A program made the position numbers and the translations under genes. A stretch of DNA of 64,000 bases from Treponema sp. (lineage in GTDB: Bacteria > Spirochaetota > Spirochaetia > Treponematales > Treponemataceae): assembly GCA_016286535.1 (NCBI GenBank), contig JAEESZ010000002.1:186001-250000 (forward strand). The letters are read 5' to 3'. The notes beneath the pieces were generated by a model that saw only the letters and a program-made list of their open reading frames with translations, was not told the DNA's origin and made no database searches. Of the stretch, positions 45,322-52,906 are shown piece after piece (positions within the stretch are counted from its first letter, which is position 1; every line of letters begins with the position of its first letter).

Positions 45322-45350
45322 TTGACAATTTTTTTTTATGAAGATATAAA
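45322..45350 (+). promoter_or_regulatory. Promoter of glnN
   Basis: Perfect TTGACA (45322-45327), 17 bases, TATAAA (45345-45350). The predicted start lies near 45357. Confidence 0.78.
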
Positions 45351-45364
45351 GAGAATCAAGAAAA

Positions 45365-45408
45365 GACAATGGGGTCGCAGATATGATATTTCTGCGGCCT
45401 TTTTTTTT
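45365..45408 (+). promoter_or_regulatory. glnN leader, first element: hexaloop overlapping an intrinsic terminator
   Basis: GAC / GTC (45365-45367 with 45374-45376) closes the loop AATGGG (A1, G4). Its right side is the 5' arm of the terminator GGTCGCAGA / TCTGCGGCC (45373-45381 with 45391-45399), followed by nine T. The terminator core is nearly the same as that of asnB (GGTCGYAGA with TCTRCGGCC), which argues for a shared element and not chance. Confidence 0.75.
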
Positions 45409-45410
45409 GC

Positions 45411-45470
45411 AAAGGCGCTATAGTTTCTTCAGAGAATATTATCTGAAAGAAGTCTGCAGCGCCTTTTTAT
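45411..45470 (+). terminator. glnN leader, second terminator-like hairpin
   Basis: Outer stem AAAGGCGCT / AGCGCCTTT (45411-45419 with 45458-45466), inner stem TTCAGA / TCTGAA around an AT-rich loop, followed by TTTTTAT. It lies between the first leader terminator and the ribosome site of glnN, giving two terminators in series before the same gene. Confidence 0.7.
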
Positions 45471-45495
45471 TTTTAACATAAAAAGGAGATTTCAT

Positions 45496-47589
45496 ATGGA
45501 CGAAGTAACATCTATTTTTGGCGAAAATGTTTTTAATGAAACAGTCATGAAAGCAAGACTTCCAAAAGAAACTTTTAAACAGTTAATGAAAACTGTAGAA
45601 GGTGGAGAAAAGCTTGATCCTGCAGTAGCAACCGTAGTTGCAAATGCCATGAAGGACTGGGCTGTTGAAAAGGGTGCAACTCATTTTACCCACTGGTTCC
45701 AGCCACTTACCGGTATTACTGCCGAAAAGCATGACTCATTTATTCAGCCTATAGATGGCGGAAAAGTAATAATGGAATTCAGCGGTAAGGAACTTGTTCA
45801 GGGAGAACCAGACGCATCTTCTTTCCCAAGCGGAGGAATCCGTGCAACTTTCGAAGCCCGTGGTTATACAGCCTGGGATCCAACAAGCTATGCCTTTATT
45901 AAAGACGGAACTTTATGTATTCCAACTGCTTTCTGTTCTTATACAGGAGAAGCACTTGATAAAAAAACACCTTTGCTTCGTTCCATGCAGGCAATTTCAA
46001 AACAGGCCGTACGTGTGCTTAAACTTTTTGAAGGAAACGAAAATGTTACAAGCGTAAAGACAACTGTAGGACCTGAACAGGAATATTTCCTTATTGATAA
46101 ATCTGTTTATGATCAGCGCGAAGATTTGATTTACACCGGAAGAACTCTTTTTGGTGCAAAAGCTCCAAAAGGTCAGGAACTGGAAGATCATTACTTTGGA
46201 ATGATTAAACCTCGCGTTCAGGCCTTTATGAAAGATTTAAACAAAGAATTATGGAAGCTTGGAATTCTTGCAAAAACAGAACACAACGAAGTTGCTCCTG
46301 CCCAGCACGAATTAGCTCCAATCTTTTCTACAACAAATATTGCCTGTGATCATAACCAGCTCACAATGGAATTAATGAAGAAAATCGCTTCAAAACACGG
46401 AATGGTTTGTCTTTTACATGAAAAACCATTTGCCGGTGTAAACGGAAGCGGAAAGCATAACAACTGGTCTATAAGCACTAATACAGGAAAAAATCTTCTT
46501 GACCCGGGTGCTACTCCAGATCAGAATGCACAGTTCCTTATTTTCCTTTGTGCAGTAATTAAAGCCGTAGATGAGCATCAGGATTTACTCCGTATATCTG
46601 TTGGAACTGCAGGAAATGACCACAGACTTGGAGCCAACGAGGCACCTCCAGCAATTATTTCTATGTTCCTTGGAGATGAATTAAGTGCAATTCTTGACTG
46701 TCTTGAAGAAGGAAAGCCATACGGTAACCATGCAAAAGAAAAAATGCAGATTGGTGTTACAGTTCTTCCTGACTTCAACAAGGATACAACAGACCGAAAC
46801 AGAACATCACCTTTCGCCTTTACAGGAAATAAGTTTGAGTTCCGTTCTCTTGGTTCAAGTGATTCTATTGCCTGTGCAAACATTATGCTCAATACAGTTG
46901 TTGCAGATGCTTTGTGTGACTTTGCTGACCAGCTGGAAAAGAGCAAAGATTTCCAGAAGGATCTTCATGAATTAATTTTGAAAACAATTCGCGAACACAA
47001 ACGAATTATTTTCAACGGAAACGGTTATGATGAATCATGGGTAAAAGAAGCAGAAAAACGCGGACTTTTGAACCTTAAGACTACACCGGAAGCCTTAAAG
47101 TATTTCCCATCTGCTGCTAACAGAGCCCTCTTTAAAAAACACGGAGTATTCAGCGATTCTGAAGTTTCAAGCCGATTCGAAATTCAGAATGAAAATTATG
47201 CAAAGATTATCAACATAGAAGCTCTTACAATGATTGATATGACCCGTAAGCTTTACCTGCCAGTTTCAAGCGCATATTCAAAAGAACTTGCAGATACTAT
47301 CAATGCAAAAGCTTCATGCGGCATCACAGACCAGGGCTTTGAAGGAGAACAGCTTAAAATAGTAAGCGTTCTTACAGGCTCAATTTACAAAAAGCTTTGT
47401 GAGCTTGAAAAAACTGTTTGTGATTCAAAGAATGTAGAAGAAGCATCTGAGCTTGCCATGTACTATAAAGATAAGGTAATTCCTGCCATGAATGAGCTTC
47501 GTGCAAACGTTGATGAAATGGAAGGTCTTGTACCTGAAAGTAAGTGGCCGGTTCCAGGCTACGGCAAGATGCTTTTTAGCGTAAAGTAA
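45496..47589 (+). CDS. glnN: Glutamine synthetase type III
   Basis: ATP-dependent synthesis of glutamine from glutamate and ammonia. The 697 residues are the length of GSIII, far longer than types I and II. Family marks are [15 protein letters not shown] near 115, [28 protein letters not shown] and [21 protein letters not shown] precedes the ATG. Expression is probably limited by two tandem terminators in the leader. The ammonium channel gene follows 156 bases later behind its own terminator leader. This is most likely the main ammonia-assimilating enzyme here. Confidence 0.95.
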   Translation: MDEVTSIFGENVFNETVMKARLPKETFKQLMKTVEGGEKLDPAVATVVANAMKDWAVEKGATHFTHWFQPLTGITAEKHDSFIQPIDGGKVIMEFSGKELVQGEPDASSFPSGGIRATFEARGYTAWDPTSYAFIKDGTLCIPTAFCSYTGEALDKKTPLLRSMQAISKQAVRVLKLFEGNENVTSVKTTVGPEQEYFLIDKSVYDQREDLIYTGRTLFGAKAPKGQELEDHYFGMIKPRVQAFMKDLNKELWKLGILAKTEHNEVAPAQHELAPIFSTTNIACDHNQLTMELMKKIASKHGMVCLLHEKPFAGVNGSGKHNNWSISTNTGKNLLDPGATPDQNAQFLIFLCAVIKAVDEHQDLLRISVGTAGNDHRLGANEAPPAIISMFLGDELSAILDCLEEGKPYGNHAKEKMQIGVTVLPDFNKDTTDRNRTSPFAFTGNKFEFRSLGSSDSIACANIMLNTVVADALCDFADQLEKSKDFQKDLHELILKTIREHKRIIFNGNGYDESWVKEAEKRGLLNLKTTPEALKYFPSAANRALFKKHGVFSDSEVSSRFEIQNENYAKIINIEALTMIDMTRKLYLPVSSAYSKELADTINAKASCGITDQGFEGEQLKIVSVLTGSIYKKLCELEKTVCDSKNVEEASELAMYYKDKVIPAMNELRANVDEMEGLVPESKWPVPGYGKMLFSVK

Positions 47590-47631
47590 TAAAATAAAAA
47601 AAGTTTAAAAAAATAATTAATTATATTTAAT

Positions 47632-47699
47632 TTGGCAATGAAGTCAATTTTTGTGTTAGTGCACAATGCAAATTCTGATTTCATTGCCATTTTTTTTTT
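47632..47699 (+). promoter_or_regulatory. amtB leader: hexaloop overlapping an intrinsic terminator
   Basis: TTGGC / GTCAA (47632-47636 with 47643-47647) closes the loop AATGAA (A1, G4). The loop and stem overlap the 5' arm of a 13-pair terminator, 47634-47646 with 47676-47688, followed by ten T. Inside the large terminator loop is a further small hairpin TTGTG / CACAA with loop TTAGTG. A TATATT at 47622-47627 could be a -10, but no good -35 is seen, so RNA may come from glnN read-through. Confidence 0.75.
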
Positions 47700-47709
47700 A
47701 ACAATCAGC

Positions 47710-47728
47710 GGCCGCCTACCGGGCGGCC
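47710..47728 (+). repeat. G+C-rich hairpin before the amtB ribosome site
   Basis: Perfect GGCCGCC / GGCGGCC stem with a five-base loop, standing out in AT-rich surroundings. It lies seven bases before AGGAGG and may affect RNA stability or translation. Confidence 0.45.
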
Positions 47729-47745
47729 TTACTCAGGAGGTATAT

Positions 47746-49419
47746 ATGAGTGAAGTTTGGAGCGTCTGGTTCCTTATTGGTGCAGCCCTTGTATTCTTTA
47801 TGCAATGCGGTTTTGCAATGGTTGAAACAGGTTTTACGAGAGCAAAAAACGCTGGAAATATTATCATGAAAAATCTTATGGATTTTTGTATTGGTACTCC
47901 TATGTTTATGCTTCTTGGTTTTGGCTTAATGATGAGCGAAAACTATTTCTTTGGTCTTATCGGTAAACCTGATATGCAGCTTTTTACAAACTTTGCAGAA
48001 AATGACTGGTCAAGTTTTGTATTCAACCTTGTTTTCTGCGCTACTGCCGCAACAATCGTTTCCGGTTCTATGGCAGAACGTACAAAGTTCTCTGCTTACT
48101 GTATTTATTCAGCTGTAATTTCTGCAGTTGTTTATCCTATAGAAGCAGGCTGGGTATGGAACTCTCAGGGCTGGCTGGTTGGTCTTGGTTTCGTAGACTT
48201 TGCCGGTGGTGCCGCAATTCATTCGGTTGGTGGAACAGCCGCTTTAATTGGTGCTATCTTCCTTGGTCCACGTATTGGAAAGTATGATCGCGACGCAAAC
48301 GGAAAGGTAACAAAAGTGCACGCCATTCCAGGTCATTCTCTGACTCTTGGTGCACTTGGAACCTTTATCCTCTGGTTCGGATGGTATGGTTTCAACGGTG
48401 CCGCATGTACACAGCTTCTTGGAGTAGGCGGACTTGCAGCAGTTTTCACTACAACTACAATAGCTCCTGCCGTAGCTGCAGTTACAACAATGATCTTTAC
48501 CTGGATTAAAAACAAGAAGCCTGATGTTTCTATGACTCTTAACGCTTCTCTTGCAGGTCTTGTTGCAATTACACCTACCTGTGCAACAGTTGATGCTTTA
48601 GGTGCAACTATTATTGGTATTGTAGCTGGAATTATCGTTGTTCTGGTTGTTGAACTTCTTGATCTTAAGCTGCATATTGATGACCCTGTTGGTGCTGTTG
48701 CCGTTCACCTTGCAAACGGTATCTGGGGAACTTTAAGTGACGGTTTATTCAATGTTGAAAGCGGAGTTTTCTACGGCGGTGGATTCAGTCATCTTGGAGT
48801 TCAGTGTCTTGGTGAGTTTACAATCGTTGCCTGGACTACAGTTTGTATGATTATCACCTTCAGCCTTATAAAGAAGTTCCACGGACTTCGTGCAAGCCGC
48901 GAAGAAGAAATTATCGGTCTTGATAAGCTTGAACATGGAATTGATTCAAGTTATGCAGGCTTTATTATGGCTCCACAGGTTCTTGGCGGAGAAAGTTCGG
49001 CAGCAGCAGGCGAAAGCGTACCTGTAGAAAAGGCTATACCAGTTGCAAAGGCTACAGCCCGCCCTGATGCTAAGTTCCATATGGTTACAATCATTACCCG
49101 TCAGAGTAAGTTTGATGAACTTAAGGCAGCCATGAACGACATTAATGTAACAGGTATGACTGTTACAAACGTACTTGGTTGCGGTCAGCAGCACGGAAAT
49201 GTTCAGAAGTACCGCGGTGTAGAAATGGATATGACTTTACTTCCAAAAATCAAGGTTGATATTGTTGTAAGTGAAGTTCCTGTAGATCTTGTTATAACTG
49301 CTGCTAAGGAAGTTCTTTATACCGGAAATATCGGAGATGGAAAAATCTTCGTATATGACGTAAGCAATGTTGTAAAGGTTCGTACCGGCGAAGAAGGATA
49401 TGAAGCTTTACAGGACTAA
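47746..49419 (+). CDS. amtB: Ammonium transporter fused to a C-terminal PII domain
   Basis: Ammonium channel of 557 residues with about eleven membrane helices (to about 390). The twin pore histidines are in GHSLTLGALGTF and AVHLANGIWG. After a cytoplasmic tail and an Ala/Val-rich linker (about 395-442), residues 443-557 form a complete PII (GlnB/GlnK) domain: KFHMVTIITR, GMTVTNVLGCG, the T-loop with KYRGVEMDM, and TGNIGDGKIFVYDV. The uridylylation Tyr51 of GlnB is Met here. The channel and its PII blocker are therefore one polypeptide. The frame is open back to 47632, but that stretch is the terminator leader; the ATG at 47746 has AGGAGG five bases upstream. Confidence 0.93.
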   Translation: MSEVWSVWFLIGAALVFFMQCGFAMVETGFTRAKNAGNIIMKNLMDFCIGTPMFMLLGFGLMMSENYFFGLIGKPDMQLFTNFAENDWSSFVFNLVFCATAATIVSGSMAERTKFSAYCIYSAVISAVVYPIEAGWVWNSQGWLVGLGFVDFAGGAAIHSVGGTAALIGAIFLGPRIGKYDRDANGKVTKVHAIPGHSLTLGALGTFILWFGWYGFNGAACTQLLGVGGLAAVFTTTTIAPAVAAVTTMIFTWIKNKKPDVSMTLNASLAGLVAITPTCATVDALGATIIGIVAGIIVVLVVELLDLKLHIDDPVGAVAVHLANGIWGTLSDGLFNVESGVFYGGGFSHLGVQCLGEFTIVAWTTVCMIITFSLIKKFHGLRASREEEIIGLDKLEHGIDSSYAGFIMAPQVLGGESSAAAGESVPVEKAIPVAKATARPDAKFHMVTIITRQSKFDELKAAMNDINVTGMTVTNVLGCGQQHGNVQKYRGVEMDMTLLPKIKVDIVVSEVPVDLVITAAKEVLYTGNIGDGKIFVYDVSNVVKVRTGEEGYEALQD

Positions 49420-49450
49420 TTATCCTGCATGACTAATTAATAATGCAAAA

Positions 49451-49477
49451 AAAATCCACGCCAAAAGCGTGGATTTT
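49451..49477. terminator. Bidirectional terminator between amtB and flxA
   Basis: Stem AAAATCCACGC / GCGTGGATTTT (49451-49461 with 49467-49477), five-base loop, A/T runs on both sides. It ends both converging operons. Confidence 0.92.
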
Positions 49478-49500
49478 TACTTTTAAAGAAACTTTAAATA

Positions 49501-50331
49501 TTAGTATTCAGGTGGAAGTTCACCTAACTGGTCAAAACTGAATACTGGACCGTCTTTACAAACGAATTTATCACCAATATTACAGCGGCCGCATTTACCA
49601 ATACCGCACTTCATTCTCATTTCCATAGTTGTGAAAATCTGTTCATCTTTAAAGCCAAGATCTTTTAAGATTTTCAAAGACATGTGAATAAGAATTGGAG
49701 GTCCACACATGATTACTGTCATTCCGGCATCTGGTTTAAGTTCTGTGATGAATGGTGGAACGAAACCAACGTGTCCATCCCAGCCTTCTTCTGCACGGTC
49801 GATTGTGATATCGATAGAGCAGTTTGGCTGTTTCATCCATACATTCTGCATTTCATCAAGGCGAACTAAGTCTGCCTTTGAACGTGCACCATAGATTACC
49901 TGAATTTTTCCATAGTTTTCACGATGGTCCATCATATAGTTTACTACCGAATGAACTGGAGCAATACCAATACCACCGGCAATAACAAGAATGTCTTTAC
50001 CTTTAAGGGCACCTTCTACAGGGAATCCGTTTCCAACTGGACCGCGCAGACAAATCTGCTGGCCAACTTCTGCGTTGTGCAGCCATTCAGTTACACAACC
50101 GCATTTTTTAATTGAGAATTCCATGTGAGATTCCAGAGTAGGGGAAGAAGTGATGGAAATCATTGATTCACCAACACCAGGAACAATAAGCATTGCACAC
50201 TGTCCAGGAATGTGGTTAAAGAGTTTTTTTCCATCAAGTCCAACTACGCTGAAAGTTTTTACATCAGGAGTTTCCTGTTTAATATCAATAATTTTTCCTA
50301 CATAAGGAATGAATGATTCTTTTGTTTCCAT
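49501..50331 (-). CDS. flxA: FAD/NAD-binding subunit FlxA of the Flx-Hdr complex
   Basis: Flavoprotein of 276 residues in the ferredoxin-NADP reductase superfamily, like dihydroorotate dehydrogenase PyrK and hydrogenase gamma subunits. The FAD domain has LRGPVGNGFP, the NAD domain has VIAGGIGIAPVHSVV and MCGPPILIHM, and a C-terminal [2Fe-2S] site is CGIGKCGRC with a later Cys. In Flx-Hdr complexes this is the NADH entry point. A TTG at 50337 is in frame, but AAGGAG is placed for the ATG at 50331. It is the last gene of the operon. Confidence 0.85.
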   Translation of the reverse strand: METKESFIPYVGKIIDIKQETPDVKTFSVVGLDGKKLFNHIPGQCAMLIVPGVGESMISITSSPTLESHMEFSIKKCGCVTEWLHNAEVGQQICLRGPVGNGFPVEGALKGKDILVIAGGIGIAPVHSVVNYMMDHRENYGKIQVIYGARSKADLVRLDEMQNVWMKQPNCSIDITIDRAEEGWDGHVGFVPPFITELKPDAGMTVIMCGPPILIHMSLKILKDLGFKDEQIFTTMEMRMKCGIGKCGRCNIGDKFVCKDGPVFSFDQLGELPPEY

Positions 50332-50346
50332 GCTCAACTCCTTATC

Positions 50347-51390
50347 CTAAATGTCATCTGTCTCGTTTACGGCTTTAATAACCTTAACGATATTCATGTT
50401 TACAGGGCAGCTTTCAAGACAGCGTCCACATCCAACACAAGAGAAGAGACCTTCATGAGCCATTGGATAATACATAAGTTTATGCATAAAACGCTGACGG
50501 CTTCTTTCTTTCTGTGTATGGCGAGGGTTTTCTGCAGCCATCTGTGTAAAGTCGTTGTACATACAAGAGTCCCAGCAGCGAATCTGACGGATTCCCTTAT
50601 CTGTACCAGTAGAGAAGTCTCTAACATCAAAACACATACAGGTTGGACATACGTAAGTACAGGTACCACAGCCTAAGCAAGGTTCTGCAACTTTTTCCCA
50701 AATCTTTGAATTAAAGATTTTGAGCATATCTTTACCCTGGAATTTAGAAAGATCAAGATGTGCAAATGGAAGCTTTTCGATTTTTTCAGAAATTTCTTTC
50801 TTTAATGCATCAACTGCTTTTTCATCAGAATCAGAAAGAAGTGATTTTGCATTTTCAATAAAAGCTTTTCCTTTTTCTGTATTTGCAGCAAAGAAATATT
50901 TTCCGTCTGCTAACCAGGCAGAAACATCTCCTGCAGCTTTTGAAAGGCTTGCATCAATTGAGTATGTAGAACAGAAACATTCTTTTGCAGGTTCATTACA
51001 TGCAAGAGTAATTACAGTTCCATGTTCGCGGCGGTTTGTGTAATAAGAATCTTTTGGGTTCATGTTCATATAAACATTGTCAATTACTTCAAAACCTTTT
51101 GCATCACAGGCACGTACACCAAAAATTACAAAGTCTTCAACTTCTTTTCTTGGGTCTTCAACTGTAATTTCTTTTCCGCTTACTTTGTAAGAAACCATGT
51201 GTTCTGTTTTTGGAAAGAAGAAATCTTTTGCAGATCTTACTGTCTTTAAGGCAGAAGAAAGTTTTGTTCCTTTTTCCCACTGTTTGAAATCTGCTTTACC
51301 GGAAGTGTTGTCAACCGGCAGATAAAGAGGCTGCTTTGAGCCGATAAGTTCAAACAAAGAATCTATTTTATCAGCATTAATATAAAACAT
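50347..51390 (-). CDS. flxB: Iron-sulfur subunit FlxB (dicluster ferredoxin type)
   Basis: Protein of 347 residues resembling the beta subunit of sulfhydrogenases. A long N-terminal domain with RACDAKGFEVIDN precedes two [4Fe-4S] motifs: CLGCGTCTYVCP followed by TCMCFD, and CVGCGRCLESCP. It should pass electrons between FlxA and the rest of the complex. Its ATG overlaps the flxC stop by one base (TAATG), indicating translational coupling. Confidence 0.82.
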   Translation of the reverse strand: MFYINADKIDSLFELIGSKQPLYLPVDNTSGKADFKQWEKGTKLSSALKTVRSAKDFFFPKTEHMVSYKVSGKEITVEDPRKEVEDFVIFGVRACDAKGFEVIDNVYMNMNPKDSYYTNRREHGTVITLACNEPAKECFCSTYSIDASLSKAAGDVSAWLADGKYFFAANTEKGKAFIENAKSLLSDSDEKAVDALKKEISEKIEKLPFAHLDLSKFQGKDMLKIFNSKIWEKVAEPCLGCGTCTYVCPTCMCFDVRDFSTGTDKGIRQIRCWDSCMYNDFTQMAAENPRHTQKERSRQRFMHKLMYYPMAHEGLFSCVGCGRCLESCPVNMNIVKVIKAVNETDDI

Positions 51391-52352
51391 TATTCAGCCT
51401 CCTTGTCGTGTGAGCGGTCGTAAACAATAGTTGTTTCAGGATCGCCTTCTGCATTGAATGTAAGCATAGCAGGTTTGCTTTCCATGTCGCTTCCAGCCTG
51501 ATACTCACCGTAAATTTCATTGATATCTTTAATGAACTTGCGGTTGAGAAGATAAAGTGGAATGTGCTGAGGACAAACACGAGAACATTCACCACAGTCT
51601 GTACAGCGGCCTGCAACGTGCCATGCACGAATGATATGGAAAAGACTTTCTTCAAAGTTTGTTTCTGCAACTTTCTGAGATGTGTAAAGTTTGTTGTTGT
51701 CGAATACACATTTTTCGCAGGTACATGCAGGACAAATGTCACGGCAGGCATTACAGCGAAGACATCTGCTGAATTCATTTTTCCAGAAAGCATCTCTTTC
51801 ATCTGCAGTCATTTTTTCAAGTTTTTCAACTTCTTCCATGCGTTTAGATTCAAGAGCTTCAACTTCTGCATCAATTCCAATTAATTCATCGCAAGAAACA
51901 GGTTTCTTGTTTTTACAGTTATCACAAACTTCGCCGCCATCAAGAGTATCCTGACAAGGAACGCCGATAGCATAAACATCACCGCGGGCAATGCGGTTTT
52001 CTTTAAGAAGCTGTGTAAAAGAATAAGTATCACTTGGTTTTAAGAATACAAGAACAACTTCCTGAGGAATTGGAGCATCAACGGCATTTGGATCTCTCTG
52101 TTTTGCCATTGTGTTGTTCATTCTTGTTGTACTCTTGGCAGTTTCAATCTGTCTTGTAATTTTTACAAGATATTTAGAAAGATTTGCCTTACAGTATTTG
52201 TTAAAAACAAAATCTTTATCTAATTCTTCTGCAGAAGAGAAAACTGCAGGGCTTATATCATCTTCAAAAAGACCTTTTTTCCAGCCAACTACTTTCTGAA
52301 CTTTTCCTTCAGCAAGAAGTTCTTTTGCACGTTTGATTAATTTGTCTTGCAT
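51390..52352 (-). CDS. flxC: Iron-sulfur subunit FlxC
   Basis: Protein of 320 residues with a helical N-terminal half and two [4Fe-4S] motifs: CLRCNACRDICPAC with CEKC, and CTDCGECSRVCP. A further Cys pair lies in VCDNCKNKKPVSC. This is the FlxC-like partner of FlxB. GGAGG lies seven bases before the ATG, and the gene overlaps the 3' end of flxD by 16 bases, as expected in a tight operon. Confidence 0.82.
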   Translation of the reverse strand: MQDKLIKRAKELLAEGKVQKVVGWKKGLFEDDISPAVFSSAEELDKDFVFNKYCKANLSKYLVKITRQIETAKSTTRMNNTMAKQRDPNAVDAPIPQEVVLVFLKPSDTYSFTQLLKENRIARGDVYAIGVPCQDTLDGGEVCDNCKNKKPVSCDELIGIDAEVEALESKRMEEVEKLEKMTADERDAFWKNEFSRCLRCNACRDICPACTCEKCVFDNNKLYTSQKVAETNFEESLFHIIRAWHVAGRCTDCGECSRVCPQHIPLYLLNRKFIKDINEIYGEYQAGSDMESKPAMLTFNAEGDPETTIVYDRSHDKEAE

Positions 52353-52825
52353 CTTACATCCTCCAGCTTTTTACATTCGCCAAGCTCAGTAATCTGCTTT
52401 ACGAAATCATTCATAATTCCTGCAAAGCGAACACCTTCTGCAGCTGAACACCATTCTACGCGGGTACGGCCTTTTTCAATTCCCAAAAAGTCAAGCATAG
52501 AGAAGAGAAGGGTCATACGACGGCGTGCGAAGTAGTTACCAGTTGAATAGTGACAGTCACCAGGGTGACATCCACACAAAATAACTCCATCAGCTCCGCG
52601 CTGGAATGCACGCAAAATAAAGAGCGGATTCAAGCGGCATGAACATGGAATACGAATAATCTTTACATTTCCAGGATACTCGAGACGGTTGTTACCAGCC
52701 AGGTCGGCACCTGCATAAGAACACCAGTTACAGCAGAATGCTACAATCTTTGGGGTCCATGCGCTGCCAGAGGCAGCTACCGAGTTTCCTGCGGAAACAT
52801 CGATTTTATTTTCACTCATAATCAT
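52337..52825 (-). CDS. flxD: MvhD/FlxD-type hydrogenase iron-sulfur subunit
   Basis: Protein of 162 residues in the MvhD family, which holds a [2Fe-2S] cluster and links electron-donor modules to HdrA. The cysteine signature is FCCNWCSYAGAD, then IPCSCRLNP and CGCHPGDCHY. Two in-frame ATG codons (52825 and 52819) are possible; neither has a good ribosome site, and the true start is not decided. An 80-base gap with a hairpin separates it from hdrA. Confidence 0.88.
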   Translation of the reverse strand: MIMSENKIDVSAGNSVAASGSAWTPKIVAFCCNWCSYAGADLAGNNRLEYPGNVKIIRIPCSCRLNPLFILRAFQRGADGVILCGCHPGDCHYSTGNYFARRRMTLLFSMLDFLGIEKGRTRVEWCSAAEGVRFAGIMNDFVKQITELGECKKLEDVRCKTN

Positions 52826-52840
52826 ATTTTTCAGATTTGT

Positions 52841-52905
52841 GAAACAGGATGGGGAGGATAATCAGGATTATATTTATATCCTTTTTATCCTGTATATCTT
52901 GTTTC
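52841..52905 (-). repeat. Long imperfect hairpin between hdrA and flxD
   Basis: GAAACA / TGTTTC form the ends (52841-52846 with 52900-52905). Inside are several GGAT/ATCC units (AGGATA with TATCCT, GGATTATA with TATATCC). The sequence looks like the short AATCCTG-type intergenic repeats found scattered in many genomes and not like a terminator, since no T-run follows. It splits the hdr and flx halves of the operon. Confidence 0.5.
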
Positions 52906-52906
52906 A

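Noticed and set aside
47632-47745. Amino-terminal extension of the ammonium channel
   Set aside because: It would translate the terminator leader; AGGAGG and the family N terminus support the ATG at 47746.
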